Origin: Opitutales bacterium
GTDB taxonomy: Bacteria; Verrucomicrobiota; Verrucomicrobiia; Opitutales; Coraliomargaritaceae
Reading direction: 5' to 3'
DNA length: 64,000 bases
NCBI GenBank assembly: GCA_018607135.1
Contig: JABBCA010000018.1
Span: forward strand, 1-64,000
The notes under the pieces: model-generated
What the model saw: the letters and a program-made list of their open reading frames with translations, nothing else
Databases searched by the model: none
What the model was told of the DNA's origin: nothing
In this document: piece by piece, positions 60,393 to 64,000 of the stretch
Numbering within the stretch: position 1 is the first letter of the stretch
Layout of the letters: each line of letters starts with the position of its first letter
Made by a program: the position numbers and the translations under genes

Positions 60393-61700
60393 ATGTTTGT
60401 CTATAAGAAAATTAAGTGCGCTGCTGTTGCGCTATTCGCTGCCTGTTCGGTCACGGTATCCGATGCGGCGATGTCGAAAGGTGAATTGTTTGAAAACTCA
60501 TATTACGCAATCGACGCGATGCGGACTCCTGAAGGAATGTATCGAGATAAATGGAATTTCTACACACCTCAAGATAACCGAGGTTCGATTGCCAACGTCG
60601 GCGTCGGAATCATGGCACTCTGTATTGCCGATTCGATGGGCTGGGAGAACAATGCCCAGGCCAAAGTGATCCAGACACTGGAGACGGTAACCAATGGAGC
60701 GCCGACTGCAACTGGCTATATCTGGATCGACCGCAATGAGACCGGATACTACCGACACTTCTTTGACACCACAACGGGGGCGAATGTCGGTAACTCTGAA
60801 TACAGCACGATCGACACCGCGATCCTAGCCAGTGCCGCGCTCTTTGCGAAAAACTATTTTCAAAACGGTGCCGTGTCCTATTGGGCCGAACGCGTCTACC
60901 GTGGTGTTGACTGGAGCCGTGCCATCGCCGATCCGAATGCAGGAACGATTTTCCTTGAGATGCAGGCCAATGGTTTCGGCGTTCCCGGGCAAACAACCAG
61001 CACTTTTAATGAATACATGATTGTCGCCTATCTCGCCATGCTAGCAAACAATGGCAACGGGGGAGCAGCGACCAGCTTATGGAATAACTATTACGGAACT
61101 ATCCCAAATCTTCCGACCAGTGGCTATTGGCAGTATTCCCTGCTGACCGATGCTCCCGGCACCTTTATTTCTGGTTTCATTCCGCAGTTCAATTATTTCT
61201 ACTGCAACGCGTTTTCTTCGAATACTCAGTATGTTGACTATTTGCGAAACGCAGCGGATGCCGATGCGCTCTGGTTCACACATTCTGGCTACGGCTGGGC
61301 TCCTTACTGCTGGGGTGTGGGTGCAGGCGCTTCCCCAGTCGCAGGCGGATACAACGCGGACAAAATTGCGAACAACCCTTGGATGGTCGTTTCTCCGCAC
61401 ATCATCGGCGGTTACTCAGTCGGGAATGTCTATTCGGGGCCCAATGCAGTCGATTACTCAAACGACTTGGCTCCCCTCGAAGACAACTTCGGCGCATCCC
61501 ACTATTACATCAACGGACGTAAAATTATCTGGAGATTCAGTCTGAGTGATCCTAATTGGAAAGCACAAGATCTCCAAGGTATTGATTACTCATCGATGCT
61601 ATTCGGTCTAGCCAGCCTGTATGGGCATTGCGGCCCCAACTTCTTCAACCAGCACAATAACTATGCGGGAACGACGCATTGGTTTCACAAATACTGGTAG
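60393..61700 (+). CDS. Secreted glucoamylase-family/GH144-like protein
   Basis: Signal peptide MFVYKKIKCAAVALFAACSVTVSDA; GYYRHFFDTTTGANVGNSEYSTIDTAILASAALFAKNYF; W/Y-rich catalytic-like region. Confidence 0.6.
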   Translation: MFVYKKIKCAAVALFAACSVTVSDAAMSKGELFENSYYAIDAMRTPEGMYRDKWNFYTPQDNRGSIANVGVGIMALCIADSMGWENNAQAKVIQTLETVTNGAPTATGYIWIDRNETGYYRHFFDTTTGANVGNSEYSTIDTAILASAALFAKNYFQNGAVSYWAERVYRGVDWSRAIADPNAGTIFLEMQANGFGVPGQTTSTFNEYMIVAYLAMLANNGNGGAATSLWNNYYGTIPNLPTSGYWQYSLLTDAPGTFISGFIPQFNYFYCNAFSSNTQYVDYLRNAADADALWFTHSGYGWAPYCWGVGAGASPVAGGYNADKIANNPWMVVSPHIIGGYSVGNVYSGPNAVDYSNDLAPLEDNFGASHYYINGRKIIWRFSLSDPNWKAQDLQGIDYSSMLFGLASLYGHCGPNFFNQHNNYAGTTHWFHKYW

Positions 61701-61774
61701 GATCTGTTTTGTCTATGGCATCATCGGAATGTTAGATATCGCGAGTTAAAACTCGTTGAGAGACTTTACTTCCC

Positions 61775-61805
61775 AAAGCCCGCTCGAGAGAGCGGGCTTT
61801 TTTTT
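61775..61805 (+). terminator. Rho-independent terminator
   Basis: AAAGCCCGCTC-GAGA-GAGCGGGCTTTTTTTT. Confidence 0.85.
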
Positions 61806-62143
61806 GATCCTAGCTCGCGTCGTTGAGAGCCCGCATCCCAAGAACCAGAGTGTGTCGAGACTTGCGGGCAGATGGTTGGGATCAAGAGCGCAAGGCTAGG
61901 GGGATTCTATCTTCTACGTTTGAACCCTTTTATGACCCCCAAGGAATGTAATGAGTAATTTGTTCATAGTTGTTATGACAACTTTGGAATGTAGGCGCTT
62001 TTTAGTTGTATAAGGTTGTGCATGACAAGGAAATAAAAATTGAGCTAAAAACCGGGTCAGGGGCTGTAAAGGGTGCAGGGTGGCTGTTAAGGGGGCATCT
62101 TTTTGCCGACCCCTTTTTGCCCCTGCTGTATCTTTTGCGAAGA

Positions 62144-62340
62144 CTACCTAAAATCGACGGGTGTGATTGTATGATTCTCTATTGAATCGTCCGTTAGCGT
62201 GGTTTTCCCATCATCAAAACCAATGTCTTTCCCTGTGTAGACGATACGGACATTATCTTTAAACTGGATTGCCTCATTTGCTTGCCTCGCAAGATCTGCA
62301 GGGGATCCTGAGTATCCTTGAAAAGGGGAGGATACTCATC
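62144..62340 (-). pseudogene. Orphan 3' fragment of an unidentified protein gene
   Basis: Minus-strand translation GYSGSPADLARQANEAIQFKDNVRIVYTGKDIGFDDGKTTLTDDSIENHTITPVDFR* with no start codon nearby. Confidence 0.4.
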
Positions 62341-62380
62341 GCCAGTATAACCAACTGAAATGAAGCCTACTATGACATAC

Positions 62381-62441
62381 TATGAAAATGGGGTCATTAT
62401 GAAAATGGGGTCACATTATGAAAATGGGGTCATGTCGTTAC
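62381..62441. repeat. Cluster of three TATGAAAATGGGGTCA repeats at the RAYT 3' end
   Basis: Copies at 62381-62396, 62398-62413, 62417-62432; the last overlaps the RAYT stop codon. Confidence 0.95.
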
Positions 62442-63434
62442 CTTTGCAATGAGTTCTTTAAATGCCTCTTCCGTGTCCTGTTTATTAGCCTTAAAAGTGC
62501 CAACGTAGCGACTGACTGCGTGGGGGACGCCCATGTTTAGGTTGTTTGCGATCCAACCATTTGTGGCGCTGGTTCGTGACTTGAGGACTGCCGCAATTAA
62601 TATCTTCCAATCCGCTGATTTGATATCCAGACTGCAGTCAACCTCAGTTTTCTGAAGCAACTGCATGCACGCATCGAGCATCAGCTCCCACCTAAGCTCA
62701 TTCGCTTCTTGCAGAGTGGCGCCATCGTAGCGAGGGACTTTTGAGGTGGGCTCATCTCCTTCCTCGTTGTCATCTTCGACTTCTGCTATCAGCGCCTTCT
62801 TGAATGCTTTGGTGCCCAATGCCCAACCTCGGCACATTTTATCAAATGCCATTTTATCCTGCGCGCCTTTGTCATTCGTGAGCCAATTCAGATAGTCTGC
62901 ATACTTGCAGCGACCATAACTCGTATCGGCTAATCCGCCAGCGGCGAGGAGCGCTCCAGAGCAATCCATGAAAGCAGGACGCTTTGCGGGATGGTTCAAA
63001 TACCAATAGCTTGACCATCGGTAATCACGCAGCCCCTTTACGTCGGTCATGCCTGCTCGCACGGGATTCAGATGCGTGTAATGGAGTAGGGCGCCCAGAT
63101 AGCCGTCCTCTTCAACGATCAAGCTCTTGTAGCGACCTTGGAATAGTTTTCCATGCACTTTGCGAAACTTGTGGTAGCGATTCGCGAAGGTCGATTGCAG
63201 CCACTTCATCCCATAAATCAAATTTCCCTTCGGAGTGCGCACGACTAAGTGGAAGTGATTCGTCATCACGCAAAACCCTTCGAGGATCCACCCGCACTTC
63301 TCGCAGGTTTCAAATAGACATTTTTCAAAGGATTGGTGCGCACCTTCGTTGATGAACACATCCTGGCGGTAGTTCCCGCGGTTGATGATGTGATACACAC
63401 CATTTTCTTTTTCAATGCGTAGACTTCGTGGCAT
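62430..63434 (-). CDS. REP-associated tyrosine transposase (RAYT, IS200-type TnpA-REP)
   Basis: MPRSLRIEKENGVYHIINRGNYRQDVF, VMTNHFHLVVRTPKGNL (HUH), FQGRYKSLIVEEDGYLGALLHYTHLNPVRAGM. Confidence 0.95.
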   Translation of the reverse strand: MPRSLRIEKENGVYHIINRGNYRQDVFINEGAHQSFEKCLFETCEKCGWILEGFCVMTNHFHLVVRTPKGNLIYGMKWLQSTFANRYHKFRKVHGKLFQGRYKSLIVEEDGYLGALLHYTHLNPVRAGMTDVKGLRDYRWSSYWYLNHPAKRPAFMDCSGALLAAGGLADTSYGRCKYADYLNWLTNDKGAQDKMAFDKMCRGWALGTKAFKKALIAEVEDDNEEGDEPTSKVPRYDGATLQEANELRWELMLDACMQLLQKTEVDCSLDIKSADWKILIAAVLKSRTSATNGWIANNLNMGVPHAVSRYVGTFKANKQDTEEAFKELIAKVTT

Positions 63435-63468
63435 GAATAAAGAGGGTGCTCACAATGTAATTTATGTC

Positions 63469-63612
63469 AAATTGCAAACATAACGACATGACCCTTTTCT
63501 TGTGACTAAATTGCAAACATAACGACATGACCCTTTTCTTGTGACTTGACCCTTTTCTTGTGACTCAAACATAACGACATGACCCTTTTCTTGTGACCCT
63601 TTTCTTGACCTG
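63469..63612. repeat. Tandem/nested REP-like cluster upstream of the RAYT
   Basis: 39-bp unit AAATTGCAAACATAACGACATGACCCTTTTCTTGTGACT x2, then partial copies TTGACCCTTTTCTTGTGACT and CAAACATAACGACATGACCCTTTTCTTGTGA. Confidence 0.95.
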
Positions 63613-63630
63613 CCTTTTCCTAGACCCCCT

Positions 63631-64000
63631 CTAAGCTGCTGTAGCTAAACTACCTAAATATTTAACTGCCAATTCTGTCTTTATTATTAAGTGTTTTAGG
63701 CTCTTGGGCTTGTAGTCATCGGTTAGCAATGACTGCATCATAAAGGCGAACATGTCGTCTTCATGAGATTTCTTCTGGTTGAAGACCTTTAGGACCATTT
63801 CTTTTACTAACAAAAATGTGAACTTCCCCTTTAAGTCATGCTTAGTTGCCGGGATTTTTACTTTCCATTCGTCGAAAGCGTAAGCATCAATTTTTTTCTT
63901 AAATCTAGAAATTGCCTGCTGTATTTTCACGTCAGATAGACCGTTGCTATCAAATAAATCTAGACCCGAACCAGAGAATGGGCCTGGCAAACCAGTGCTC
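63631..64000 (-). CDS. Hypothetical protein, partial (open at window edge)
   Basis: ORF FSGSGLDLFDSNGLSDVKIQQAISRFKKKIDAYAFDEWKVKIPATKHDLKGKFTFLLVKEM...; frame stays open to 64000. Confidence 0.5.
   Translation of the reverse strand, partial: STGLPGPFSGSGLDLFDSNGLSDVKIQQAISRFKKKIDAYAFDEWKVKIPATKHDLKGKFTFLLVKEMVLKVFNQKKSHEDDMFAFMMQSLLTDDYKPKSLKHLIIKTELAVKYLGSLATAA

Noticed and set aside
62381-63612. CRISPR array
   Set aside because: Repeats are short, unequally spaced and nested, without unique spacers of constant length; they fit RAYT-associated REPs.

Overview
The window looks like a chromosomal segment of a Gram-negative Verrucomicrobiota bacterium, probably Opitutia/Puniceicoccales-like. 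This is inferred from the PEP-CTERM protein, sulfatases, LptD, and protein style; no search was run. Roughly 1-40 kb is mostly housekeeping: tex, an MsbA-like ABC transporter, a DegT aminotransferase, trxA, scpA, lptD, glgB, tatD, sufE, tRNA-Leu(CAA), an mscS-like channel, an OFA-type MFS transporter with pflA and pflB, a CDF transporter, purF, a rhodanese, purH, a zinc-ribbon rhomboid, a RimK-like ATP-grasp with a GNAT/C39 fusion, an M48 lipoprotein protease and an M20 peptidase. Roughly 40-62 kb is an accessory carbohydrate locus: SGNH hydrolase, PEP-CTERM protein, two multidomain sulfatases, GH94 phosphorylase, TonB-dependent receptor, pseudopilin, a decayed beta-helix gene, and a secreted glucoamylase/GH144-like protein. 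The right end holds a RAYT (REP-associated tyrosine transposase) bracketed by inverted clusters of short repeats. The most unusual signals are: (1) intergenic arrays with a strict 7-bp period that abut stop or start codons at many loci, several sharing the heptad order GAAC..CAAC..GAAT; (2) a recurring WEF-type secreted module and a shared C-terminal tail in the carbohydrate locus; (3) a perfect 38-bp palindrome upstream of the glucoamylase-like gene; (4) a 375-bp tandem duplication carrying the purF 3' end; (5) the RAYT/REP structure, where the transposase stop codon lies inside a repeat; (6) a G6-linked frameshift in a small membrane protein gene; (7) a sulfatase with a non-canonical C-V-V-A-R active-site motif.
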